From assembly GCF_029029525.1 (NCBI RefSeq), contig NZ_JAKJSC010000001.1:2392987-2456986 (forward strand): a stretch of 64,000 nt of DNA, written 5' to 3'. A program made the position numbers and the translations under genes. Position 1 is the stretch's first letter. The number at the start of each line of letters is the position of its first letter. This DNA is from Labilibaculum sp. DW002. Its GTDB lineage: Bacteria > Bacteroidota > Bacteroidia > Bacteroidales > Marinifilaceae. The notes below the pieces were generated by a model, which saw only the letters and a list, made by a program, of their open reading frames with translations, searched no databases and had not been told where the DNA came from. Below are positions 53,456 through 61,630 of this stretch, one piece after another.

Positions 53456-54334
53456 ATGGCAAAAAAGAGCGCATTAGGAAGAGGATTAGGAGCATTAATT
53501 AATGATGTTGATGAAATTCAGGCAAGACCCGAAAGAGACTTGAGTAACGAAATTGACATCTCAAAAATTGAAGCCAATCCTTATCAGCCTAGGACTAAAT
53601 TTGATGAAGAAGCTTTAAATGAACTTGCCCAATCGATTAAAGAGATTGGTATTGTTCAGCCAATTACGGTTCGAAAAATCAACAGTAACAGCTATCAGCT
53701 TATTGCTGGGGAAAGACGTTTTAGAGCTGCTAAATTAGTAGGTCTAACTAAAATCCCTGCCTATGTTCGCTTGGCAGAAGACGATAAAATGTTAGAACTT
53801 GCTTTGGTTGAAAATATTCAACGTGAAGATTTAGATTCTATCGAAGTTGCCATTAGTTACCAGAGATTAATTGATGAGTGTAAATTAACACAAGAAAGTT
53901 TATCTGATCGTGTTGGTAAAAAGCGCTCTACCATATCTAACTACCTAAGACTACTAAGACTACCAGCCGAAATCCAGAAAGGAATTCGTGAGAAAAAATT
54001 ATTGATGGGCCATGCTAGAGCATTGGTTAACGTCGATGATCCTAGAGCTCAACTTGATATTTTTCAACTAACTGTTGAACATGATTTTTCTGTTCGAAAA
54101 GTTGAGGAATTAGTACGTACCTTCAATAAAGGGGATGAAAAGAAACCGGCTCCTGAAAAAGCTGTTTCTCTTCCTGAGGAGTATGAATCTTTAAAAGATC
54201 ATTTAGCAAATCATTTTAGCGCTAAAGTAGATCTTAAACGAACCAAAAATGGTAAAGGGAAAATTATTATTCCATTTAAATCTGATGATGATTTGGAGCG
54301 TATTCTTGCTGTTTTGGATCAAATGAAATCATAG
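53456..54334 (+). CDS. parB: Chromosome partitioning protein ParB
   Basis: 292 residues: GRGLGALI opening, N-terminal CTP-binding ParB domain with PYQPRTKFDEEAL and GERRFRAAKL, central HTH (LSDRVGKKRSTISNYLRLLRLP) and a short basic C-terminal domain ending with IIIPFKSDDDLERILAVLDQM. It binds parS and loads onto DNA as a CTP clamp. Normal length. Confidence 0.96.
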   Translation: MAKKSALGRGLGALINDVDEIQARPERDLSNEIDISKIEANPYQPRTKFDEEALNELAQSIKEIGIVQPITVRKINSNSYQLIAGERRFRAAKLVGLTKIPAYVRLAEDDKMLELALVENIQREDLDSIEVAISYQRLIDECKLTQESLSDRVGKKRSTISNYLRLLRLPAEIQKGIREKKLLMGHARALVNVDDPRAQLDIFQLTVEHDFSVRKVEELVRTFNKGDEKKPAPEKAVSLPEEYESLKDHLANHFSAKVDLKRTKNGKGKIIIPFKSDDDLERILAVLDQMKS

Positions 54335-54363
54335 CTTAGTAGAAACATTTAAAAGAAATTACA

Positions 54364-55023
54364 TTGAACAATTTGCGCCTGATATTTTTTCTTGGGCTGA
54401 TCTTTCTATTGCTTTTTGGCAGCTCAAACAATGCCATTTCTCAGCAATTAGTAGAAGCAGACACAGTAGCGGTAGAATCGATTGTAAAAGTTCATTCGCC
54501 ACACAAAGCAACCATGTACTCGGTGATGTTTCCGGGTTTGGGACAAGCTTACAACAAAAAGTACTGGAAGATTCCAATCCTATATGCAGGAATTGGAGCT
54601 ACAATTTATGCCATCAACTGGAATTCTAAAAATTACAAAAAATACAAATCTGGTTTTCGTGATTTCTCTCAATTCTACGATTATAAATATCAAGATGAAG
54701 GATTGGAAACACCTATTGTTGAGCCGAGCTCTAAAAGTTATGAAGACCTAATCGATAGAGATTTTAGCGATACTGATCAAAGTTTTGATAATTGGTTCCA
54801 AACTCAATTGCAGAATAAAAAAGACTCTTTTAAACACGATCGTGATCTTAGCTATATCATTTTACTCGGAGTTTACGTACTAAATATTGTTGATGCGGCA
54901 GTTGATGCCCATTTTACCAATTTTAGTGTGGATGATAACTTAACGATCAATGTACAACCAGCTGTAAGTTACTCAGCTTTTACGGGAAATTCTGTTGGCT
55001 TTAAATGCCAAATTACCTTTTAA
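54364..55023 (+). CDS. DUF5683 membrane protein
   Basis: 219 residues, TTG start at 54364. Signal-like or N-terminal helix (5-22, ending ISQ), then the DUF5683 core: HSPHKATMYSVMFPGLGQAYNKKYWKIPILYAGIGATIYAI (~43-83), a motif where GLGQ-x-YN-x-x-YW-K-x-P is strongly conserved. One more hydrophobic segment (~165-183). Always next to parAB in Bacteroidota, but no known function. It overlaps the upstream-extended frame of the mltD gene but not the preferred mltD start (55034). Confidence 0.85.
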   Translation: MNNLRLIFFLGLIFLLLFGSSNNAISQQLVEADTVAVESIVKVHSPHKATMYSVMFPGLGQAYNKKYWKIPILYAGIGATIYAINWNSKNYKKYKSGFRDFSQFYDYKYQDEGLETPIVEPSSKSYEDLIDRDFSDTDQSFDNWFQTQLQNKKDSFKHDRDLSYIILLGVYVLNIVDAAVDAHFTNFSVDDNLTINVQPAVSYSAFTGNSVGFKCQITF

Positions 55024-55033
55024 GAAAACAAGA

Positions 55034-56728
55034 ATGAAAAAAAGTAAATATATTTTACCCATTATTTTACTGGGTACAACACTGGCTTGCAGCACAATTA
55101 AGCCAAATCAATCGGAACAAGTTGAAAGCAATGAAACAGCAATTGAACAAGTAACACTTTCAGAAATAGACACTATTTCTAAAGTTGAAGAAACAATCGA
55201 AACTATTGTCGAAAAAGATTCTTTGGCTTTTCTAAAAATTAATCCCGTTGATGTACGTTGGGATCTGAATGATAGCATCAATACCACATTCTCTAACAAC
55301 TTAGAAGGTTTAATTCATTCTTGGTACGCCAAGAATTCTGATAAAACAACTACCTACGAACAAAATAGAGAAGTCTATAATTCTGCAAAAGTTCCAGACT
55401 CAGTTTACATTAAAAGACTGGAACAAATTCCTTCATTAATCGACCTTTCTTACAACAAAATTGTACGTAACTATATTGAGCTTTATACGCAACGCAGAAG
55501 AAAGCAAGTAGAGCTTATGATGGGAATGTCAGAATATTACTTTCCTATTTTCGAAGAAATTCTTGACAAAGAAGGTTTACCCCAGGAATTAAAGTATTTG
55601 CCAATTATTGAGTCAGCTCTTAATCCTAAAGCTTTATCCAGAGCTGGTGCTTCAGGTTTGTGGCAATTTATGTATTCTACAGGTAGACAGTATAAGTTGG
55701 AAGTGAACTCTTTCGTAGATGAGCGTCGTGATCCAATTAAATCGAGTTACGCAGCGGCTAAATTCCTAAAGGATTTATACAAAATGTATGGAAACTGGCC
55801 TTTGGTTATTGCAGCTTACAATTGCGGTCCTGGAAATGTAAACAAAGCGATACGTCGTAGTGGTGGTAAGAAGAACTATTGGGACATCTACTACCGCTTG
55901 CCAAAAGAAACAAGAGGTTATGTGCCAGCCTTTATTGCAGCCTTGTATACTTTTAATTATCACAAAGAGCATCAGTTGTATCCAAAACCTTCAAACCTAC
56001 CAGTTGCTTGCGATACTTTATTAATTAGCGAACAAGTTCATTTCGATCAAATTTCGAAAGTTATCAACATTTCAAAAGATCAACTAAGAAATTTAAATCC
56101 ACAATACAGAGCAGATATTATTCCTGCAAACAAAGCTTACGCTTTAAAAATTCCAATGGAATACACTGCAAAATTTATAGATAATCAAGATTCTATTTTT
56201 GCCTATAAAAAAGACTACTATTTCAGCATGAAAGATAAGGTAGTTAATCCTCGTGATCGATACCAAAAATTTGCTCATGCAACTCCAAAAGGGAAAGCAA
56301 AAACCTATTACAAAGTAAAATCTGGTGATGCAATAGGCTTAATTGCTTCTTGGTTTCATGTAAGAACATCAGATCTTCGATACTGGAATAACGTGAGAAG
56401 AAACTTGATTAAAGTAGGACAAAAACTTGTGGTTTATGTTCCAAAAGAAAAAGCATCTTATTACGAAAGCTTTAATACGATGAGTTATGCTCAGAAGCAA
56501 GCTACTTTAGGAAAAACAGTTTCAACCAGCAAAACGGTTGCAAGTCCAGCACCTGTAAGCAATAATGGCTCATACGAATACTACACGGTTAGAAGAGGAG
56601 ACAACTTTTGGACGATTGCCAAGAAATTCCCGGGCATCTCTAATTTCGATATCATGAAAATTAATAATATTAAAGATGCAGGAAGTTTAAAAGTTGGACA
56701 AAAATTAAAAATCAGACCAAAGAGTTAA
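55034..56728 (+). CDS. mltD: Lytic murein transglycosylase, MltD-like, with two LysM domains
   Basis: 564 residues from ATG 55034 (preferred over 54995 because the lipobox TTLAC at Cys19 follows directly). The SLT/GH23 domain has the catalytic Glu193 in LPIIESALNPKALSRAGASG, with WQFM and AYNCGPGNVNKAI. Two LysM domains (about 425-468 and 516-562) bind peptidoglycan. It cleaves glycan strands to 1,6-anhydro products. Lipid anchoring places it at a membrane. parAB-DUF5683-mltD is a usual Bacteroidota order; the relA/spoT gene that often comes next is absent here. Confidence 0.94.
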   Translation: MKKSKYILPIILLGTTLACSTIKPNQSEQVESNETAIEQVTLSEIDTISKVEETIETIVEKDSLAFLKINPVDVRWDLNDSINTTFSNNLEGLIHSWYAKNSDKTTTYEQNREVYNSAKVPDSVYIKRLEQIPSLIDLSYNKIVRNYIELYTQRRRKQVELMMGMSEYYFPIFEEILDKEGLPQELKYLPIIESALNPKALSRAGASGLWQFMYSTGRQYKLEVNSFVDERRDPIKSSYAAAKFLKDLYKMYGNWPLVIAAYNCGPGNVNKAIRRSGGKKNYWDIYYRLPKETRGYVPAFIAALYTFNYHKEHQLYPKPSNLPVACDTLLISEQVHFDQISKVINISKDQLRNLNPQYRADIIPANKAYALKIPMEYTAKFIDNQDSIFAYKKDYYFSMKDKVVNPRDRYQKFAHATPKGKAKTYYKVKSGDAIGLIASWFHVRTSDLRYWNNVRRNLIKVGQKLVVYVPKEKASYYESFNTMSYAQKQATLGKTVSTSKTVASPAPVSNNGSYEYYTVRRGDNFWTIAKKFPGISNFDIMKINNIKDAGSLKVGQKLKIRPKS

Positions 56729-56747
56729 TCTAAAATACACCCATAAG

Positions 56748-56778
56748 AAAACCGAAGTGAAAACTTCGGTTTTTTTTT
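56748..56778 (+). terminator. Terminator of mltD
   Basis: AAAACCGAAGT (56748-56758) pairs with ACTTCGGTTTT (56763-56773), GAAA loop, T's to 56778. Confidence 0.9.
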
Positions 56779-56975
56779 GCCTTTTATTAACAATATATGT
56801 TCTTTTTTCAACAATTTATACAAATGGTTATTTTTATCACATCTAAATAACACTTGGTCAAAAACGCTGTAAGCCCTATAACTATTGAATTTAAAAAAGC
56901 TTTATAGCCTCATTATATTTTCATTAATCAAATAATTTTGATTGGATAATAATATAGTTTTAAATTGCTCTCAAG

Positions 56976-57079
56976 TAAATAAAACCAGACTTGTTTTGGT
57001 TTTATTTATCCCGATTTATTGATATGCTAATAAGCTTCTGGTACATTCTTTCCCGGGATTGCCAGAAGCCGGGGATAAA
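56976..57079. repeat. Cluster of overlapping inverted repeats
   Basis: A perfect 12 bp stem TAAATAAAACCA/TGGTTTTATTTA (56976-56987, 56997-57008). Next to it a nested stem: outer TTTATCCC (57005-57012) with GGGATAAA (57072-57079), inner GCTTCTGG (57034-57041) with CCAGAAGC (57062-57069). The first stem's right arm and the outer stem's left arm share 57005-57008, so the two cannot form together. It may terminate gldG transcription or act as a structured 3' end. Confidence 0.55.
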
Positions 57080-57112
57080 CTTCCAACTTCTTTTGCATTT
57101 CCCTTTTCTAAT

Positions 57113-58627
57113 TTACTTAATAAATCCAGGTTTCATTCGTTTCGAACGCCTTAAACTCCTTCTTCTAAATCTTATTAATCCATAAGTTATTAACAGCACC
57201 AAAGGCAATAAAAAATTCAAGTATTTAAGCATAAATACCTTCCCATCTGTCAATTCGTTTAATGGACGTGATTCTACTCCCTTCGTTCTCAAACTCATTA
57301 ATCCAGAATCATCACTCAACCAATCAATGGCATTAGCAATAAAATTGATATTATCAGGTTGAATGGTAATCTTTTGATCTCCCACTCCATTCACAATAAA
57401 GTTGCCGTCGCCTATGACACAAATCCGAGCTTCCTTCTCTCCTCCCATTTTTCCTTTTAGCGTTGCAGCTACAGTTATTTCTGGAAATAGAAAATCATGT
57501 GTTCGCCACACTCTTCCAATATTAAAACTAATAGGTGCCTTTAATTTGCCTGATATACTAGATGTATATGCCAATGGTTTGTATTCCAGAAGAGTATCGC
57601 CAAGATAACTAATTGGACTAGCGAATTGAAGAACAACTGTCTCTAAGCCATCTGTTATGCTATGATTTGAAAAATTAGATATGACAGGTAAAAAGGGAAA
57701 ATTAATTTGTTGAGGGAAAGAAAAATATCCCTGTTGATGAACGGTTACCGTACCACATTTTTTATCAACAATAAAAGAATCATCAACATGAATTCCTTTT
57801 AAAAGAAGCCATTTTTCAAGACCTGTATCAACAGAGACACCAATTCCATCATTTAACATTCCATTTACTCGCTCAATCGCAATGAATAGATTTCCTCCTT
57901 GAGCTAAATAATTATCCAAGCGCCTAAATTGAGAAGTCGATATTGTAGCCATTGGTCCTATTAGAAGCAATGATTTGTAATCTGTGAGATTTGATTGAGA
58001 TAACAAACTAACTGGCTCTATATCGTACAAAATGGACAACTCTTTGATTGCTTGCTCCATCTTCGCCAATTCTGGTTCACCATGCCCAATGATGTATCCA
58101 ACTTTGGGTTTATTTTTAATGGTAAGCCTTTTGATTAAGGTTGACAATGTGTATTCCATTATAATACCAGGTTTAATTAATGGTATTATCTCGGACTGAT
58201 CGCCAACTTGAATTGACATTCCTAAAAAGACTCTTTGTACTTTGATTTGATCTTTTTCTCGAACTTCTAAAGGAACTGGATTAATTCCAGCTTCAACAGC
58301 TTCTTTTTCCAGGTCTTCATTTGCATTGGGATTTACATATTCGAAGCTTATTTTTCTTTTACTGTAATGATTGTATTCGGTCAACAAACTCTTTAGATCC
58401 TGAACCGTTCTATTCACATCGGGCGGTAAATTTTCCGATACATAAAGGGTCATAATTATAGGCTTTTCGACCTCCCTTAATATTCTTTTTGTAGACCGAT
58501 CAAGAGTATAACGTTTATCCTCAGTAAAATCTGCCCGCAAAAAAAATACAGAAGCAATAAAATTCAGAATTATCAATAATCCTGCTACAACTAAACTGCT
58601 ATAAATTATATTTTTTCTCTTGGTCAT
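57113..58627 (-). CDS. gldG: Gliding motility ABC transporter substrate-binding protein GldG
   Basis: 504 residues: an N-terminal membrane helix (about 9-30), a large extracytoplasmic ABC_transp_aux part (PF09822 type, from ~35), with VGYIIGHGEPEL (~178-189) and DDGIGV, then a final helix near ~470-487 and a basic tail. GldG together with GldA and GldF forms a putative ABC transporter needed for gliding and type IX function in Flavobacterium johnsoniae; the transported molecule is unknown. Last gene of gldA-F-G; the stop is 10 bp after gldF. Confidence 0.93.
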   Translation of the reverse strand: MTKRKNIIYSSLVVAGLLIILNFIASVFFLRADFTEDKRYTLDRSTKRILREVEKPIIMTLYVSENLPPDVNRTVQDLKSLLTEYNHYSKRKISFEYVNPNANEDLEKEAVEAGINPVPLEVREKDQIKVQRVFLGMSIQVGDQSEIIPLIKPGIIMEYTLSTLIKRLTIKNKPKVGYIIGHGEPELAKMEQAIKELSILYDIEPVSLLSQSNLTDYKSLLLIGPMATISTSQFRRLDNYLAQGGNLFIAIERVNGMLNDGIGVSVDTGLEKWLLLKGIHVDDSFIVDKKCGTVTVHQQGYFSFPQQINFPFLPVISNFSNHSITDGLETVVLQFASPISYLGDTLLEYKPLAYTSSISGKLKAPISFNIGRVWRTHDFLFPEITVAATLKGKMGGEKEARICVIGDGNFIVNGVGDQKITIQPDNINFIANAIDWLSDDSGLMSLRTKGVESRPLNELTDGKVFMLKYLNFLLPLVLLITYGLIRFRRRSLRRSKRMKPGFIK

Positions 58628-58637
58628 AAATCTGAGC

Positions 58638-59357
58638 TTATAAATTACGATTCGACAAAATCATTTTTGAAGTAAACAAACAGAAGAAAATAATTGAAAA
58701 GAAATAAACCAAATCTTTAGTATCTACAACACCTTTAGAGATGGATTGAAAATGAGTTGACAAACTTAGGTAACTAAACACACCTCCTAGAAAACCAACA
58801 AAATTAGAAGCTAACACATCAAAAATAATATGGAAAAACACTCCGATAGAAAGAGCAGATAAAAAAGCTATTATTGGATTAGATGCAATGCATGAAGTCA
58901 ACAAACCAATGCTAATGTAAACCATACTCATTAACAGCAAGCCCACGTATCCTAACAAAATTGCAGAATGATCGACTGGACCAATTGCCCACAAAGTAAA
59001 ATAATAAATTACGGTAGGTGCTAATGCAATAACAATCAGCAATAAGGTTGATAAAAATTTTCCAAAAATCAATTGCCAATCACTTACTGGCTTTGTTAGC
59101 AATAATTCTAAAGTTCCCGCTTTTAGCTCCCCTGCAATAGAACGCATGGTTAAAGCAGGAATAAAAATAAACAAACTCCAGTAAGCAACAGTGAAAAATA
59201 TATTCAGGTTAGCCTCACCTATAAAGAAGATATCGTCTCCATAGATCCAAGTGAAGAATCCACTAAAACCTAGAAACATGATGATTAAAACATAAGCAGT
59301 TAATGAATCGAAAAAAGTACTCAACTCGCGACTGGCAATGTGTATAATTTGCTTCAT
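58638..59357 (-). CDS. gldF: Gliding motility ABC transporter permease GldF
   Basis: 239 residues with six predicted membrane helices, of the ABC-2 permease type. The N-terminus IASRELSTFFDSLTAYVLIIMFLGFSGFFTW and RSIAGELKAGTLELLLTKPVSDW loop are GldF hallmarks. It is the membrane channel for the GldA ATPase. 6 bp separate it from gldA. All three gld genes are in one run here, whereas gldA is separate from gldFG in the classical F. johnsoniae arrangement. Confidence 0.93.
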   Translation of the reverse strand: MKQIIHIASRELSTFFDSLTAYVLIIMFLGFSGFFTWIYGDDIFFIGEANLNIFFTVAYWSLFIFIPALTMRSIAGELKAGTLELLLTKPVSDWQLIFGKFLSTLLLIVIALAPTVIYYFTLWAIGPVDHSAILLGYVGLLLMSMVYISIGLLTSCIASNPIIAFLSALSIGVFFHIIFDVLASNFVGFLGGVFSYLSLSTHFQSISKGVVDTKDLVYFFSIIFFCLFTSKMILSNRNL

Positions 59358-59363
59358 AAAAAT

Positions 59364-60293
59364 TTAATGAAGGGTTAGTTCCCTAAAAATATCTTCCAGC
59401 TTAGTTTCTATCGGTGTTAACTCAGTAATATAGTAGTTGTTTGCTACACAAGTATCAAAAATAGCTTTCACCGATGATTCATTCGGAACCGACTGAATTT
59501 CGAACAATTGCTTTTCCTCATCAATCAGATCGATTGAATCAATCGTCTCAATTTCTAATAATTGATCAAATATATCTTTTATCTCTCCTCCGCTAACGCC
59601 TAATTTTAATATCTCATTCCCCTGAGCTTGTTTTCTTAGTTCTTCAGCTGTTCCATCTACTATAACACGACCATTGTTAATAATCATGATACGGTCACAG
59701 GTAGCTTCAACTTCGGCCAAAATATGAGAACTTAAAATCACTGTTTTCTCCTTACCAATTCGCCTAATCAACTCTCGGATTTCAACAATTTGGTTCGGAT
59801 CCAATCCTGTTGTAGGTTCATCCAGAATTAAGATATCAGGATCATGAATTAAAGCTTGAGCAAGACCTACTCTTTGCTGATAACCTTTAGATAATTCTCG
59901 TATCAACTTGTGCTTTTCCCCTTCCAAACCACAAACTTTTACCATATCAAGCAATCTTTCCTGAATCAAATGCTTAGGTATCTGATGAACCTTAGCAATA
60001 AACTCCAAAAAATCGATGATATTCATATCCTGATACAAAGGATTATTCTCAGGCAAATAACCAATATGTTTTTTGATTTTTTCCGGGTGCTCACGAATAG
60101 AGTAGCCTCCAATTTTCACATCGCCCTCCTCAGGCATTATAAAACATGAAAGAGCTTTCATTGTAGTCGTTTTTCCAGCTCCATTGGGACCGAGAAATCC
60201 TAAGACTTCTCCAGCTTTAACTCTGAAAGATATATTATCGACCGCTTTTTGTGGTCCATAACGTTTTGTTAGATGTTCAACGACAATATCCAT
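59364..60293 (-). CDS. gldA: Gliding motility ABC transporter ATPase GldA
   Basis: 309 residues: Walker A GPNGAGKTT (Lys41), signature LSKGYQQR, Walker B ILILDEPTTG, switch His in SSHIL. A C-terminal ~80-residue extension ends LEDIFRELTLH, typical of GldA. Powers GldFG. A minus-strand -7 match (TAAATTTG, 60329-60322) lies ~30 bp upstream; no -33 partner. First gene of the operon. Confidence 0.94.
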   Translation of the reverse strand: MDIVVEHLTKRYGPQKAVDNISFRVKAGEVLGFLGPNGAGKTTTMKALSCFIMPEEGDVKIGGYSIREHPEKIKKHIGYLPENNPLYQDMNIIDFLEFIAKVHQIPKHLIQERLLDMVKVCGLEGEKHKLIRELSKGYQQRVGLAQALIHDPDILILDEPTTGLDPNQIVEIRELIRRIGKEKTVILSSHILAEVEATCDRIMIINNGRVIVDGTAEELRKQAQGNEILKLGVSGGEIKDIFDQLLEIETIDSIDLIDEEKQLFEIQSVPNESSVKAIFDTCVANNYYITELTPIETKLEDIFRELTLH

Positions 60294-60452
60294 AAAGAAA
60301 GAATTTCGTATTGGTTTCTAACAAATTTAAAAAAAAGGCTACCTATCTAACCTAGCTCTTGTAGTTTTAACAAATATTAACAGTTTAACAATTTTTTAAT
60401 CTTCTCTTTTATCGAAAAAGGCTACATTTGCCACTCAAATACAGGAAGCAAT

Positions 60453-61106
60453 ATGATTAAAGCCGTAATTTTTGATATGGATGGGTTATTGATAGACTCA
60501 GAACCCTTTTGGCAAGAAAGTGAAACCAAAGTTTTCTCCTCCTTAGGACTAGATGTCAACAAGAAAATGTTTGAACAGTTTATGGGAAAGAGAATTGATG
60601 AAGTTGTTGATACCATGCATAAAATAACTCCTTGGAATCAGGTCCCAAAAGAACAAGTTGTTGAAGACATTGTTGAGAATGTAATTCGATTGGTAATTGA
60701 AAAAGGAGAAGCTCTTAGTGGCGTTTATGAAACACTTTCAAACCTTAAAAATTCACCATACAAGATAGGATTGGCCTCATCATCAAAAATGAAAATTATT
60801 TCTGCAGTATTGAAAAAATTACAAATTCAAGATTATTTTGAAGTTGTTCATTCTGCCGAATACGAAGAATATGGCAAACCTCATCCTCAAACTTTCATTT
60901 CAACAGCAAAAATGCTTGGCGTTCAAGCTGATGAATGTCTTGTATTTGAAGATTCCTTGAATGGTGTAATTTCAGCATTGGCAGCAGGCATGAAATGCAT
61001 TGCCATTCCTGAAAAAGAAGCGACCAATCTTAATAAATTCATAATCGCCAATAAAACACTTGGTACATTAAACGAATTTGAACTTGGCTTGCTTAAGACT
61101 TTATAA
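60453..61106 (+). CDS. hxpB: HAD phosphatase, hexitol phosphatase HxpB-like
   Basis: 217 residues, HAD subfamily IA. Motif I FDMDGLLIDSEP (Asp8 nucleophile, Asp10), motif II GLASSS, motif III K-P-H-P, motif IV VFEDSLNGV. The FMGKRIDEVVDTMHKITPW cap matches HxpB/YniC, which dephosphorylates 2-deoxyglucose-6-P and hexitol phosphates. The exact substrate needs testing. A -7 match TACATTTG (60423-60430) lies 22 bp before the ATG. Its last 14 bases overlap the convergent aroK end. Confidence 0.85.
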   Translation: MIKAVIFDMDGLLIDSEPFWQESETKVFSSLGLDVNKKMFEQFMGKRIDEVVDTMHKITPWNQVPKEQVVEDIVENVIRLVIEKGEALSGVYETLSNLKNSPYKIGLASSSKMKIISAVLKKLQIQDYFEVVHSAEYEEYGKPHPQTFISTAKMLGVQADECLVFEDSLNGVISALAAGMKCIAIPEKEATNLNKFIIANKTLGTLNEFELGLLKTL

Positions 61107-61605
61107 TCGGATCTAGTATAGCGGTGAAATTTTCGATTTCTAAATTTCCAGAAACCAACTTGTACTGCGCCTGCTCATAAAATGGTATTCTATTATTCAA
61201 ATGCCTGATGATGTATTTCAACAATTCATCTTCAGATAGGTGCATGACCAAAGGGCGCTCATTATCTGAATTGGAAATTCTTTCTTGTAAAAGCTGAGGA
61301 CTGCACTCTACAAATAAAGTGGTGCCCAAACTATTCATTGTTTCCATATTGTTGTGAAAACATGGCGCTCCACCACCTGTTGCAATAATTACATTCTCTT
61401 CTTCACGAATAGATTCGAGGGCCTCATGTTCAATTAAACGAAAGCCCGACTCTTCATGCTGACTAAAAATCTCAGGAATTGTAGCATTTTCTCTCTCTTC
61501 AATATGAGTATCCAAGTCAATAAAACGAAAGCCATAATGCTCGGCTATAATTTTGCCCCATCTCGACTTACCACACCCCATATATCCAATCAAAAATATC
61601 CTCAT
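61093..61605 (-). CDS. aroK: Shikimate kinase
   Basis: 170 residues. Walker A GYMGCGKSRWGK (Lys13), Asp31/Asp33 region FIDLDTHIEERE for shikimate binding, GGGAPCF, and the lid with R in NSDNERPLV. Phosphorylates shikimate in aromatic amino acid synthesis. The start is 25 bp after parC's stop, so it belongs to the parC transcript, and its end overlaps the HAD gene. Confidence 0.94.
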   Translation of the reverse strand: MRIFLIGYMGCGKSRWGKIIAEHYGFRFIDLDTHIEERENATIPEIFSQHEESGFRLIEHEALESIREEENVIIATGGGAPCFHNNMETMNSLGTTLFVECSPQLLQERISNSDNERPLVMHLSEDELLKYIIRHLNNRIPFYEQAQYKLVSGNLEIENFTAILDPIIKS

Positions 61606-61630
61606 TCAATTATCTTTTAAAGAATAAGCA

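Larger units (their letters stand above)
56729..57112. other. Intergenic region between convergent mltD and gldG
   Basis: About 380 bp. Holds the mltD terminator (56748-56778) and a cluster of hairpins (56976-57079). The stretch 56780-56975 is AT-rich with nothing recognised. Confidence 0.5.

Noticed and set aside
52422-54363. A parS site near parAB.
   Set aside because: No TGTTTCACGTGAAACA-like 16-mer was seen by eye around parAB; scattered CACGTG palindromes elsewhere (near 15976, 38943 and 40674) lie inside genes and lack the flanks.
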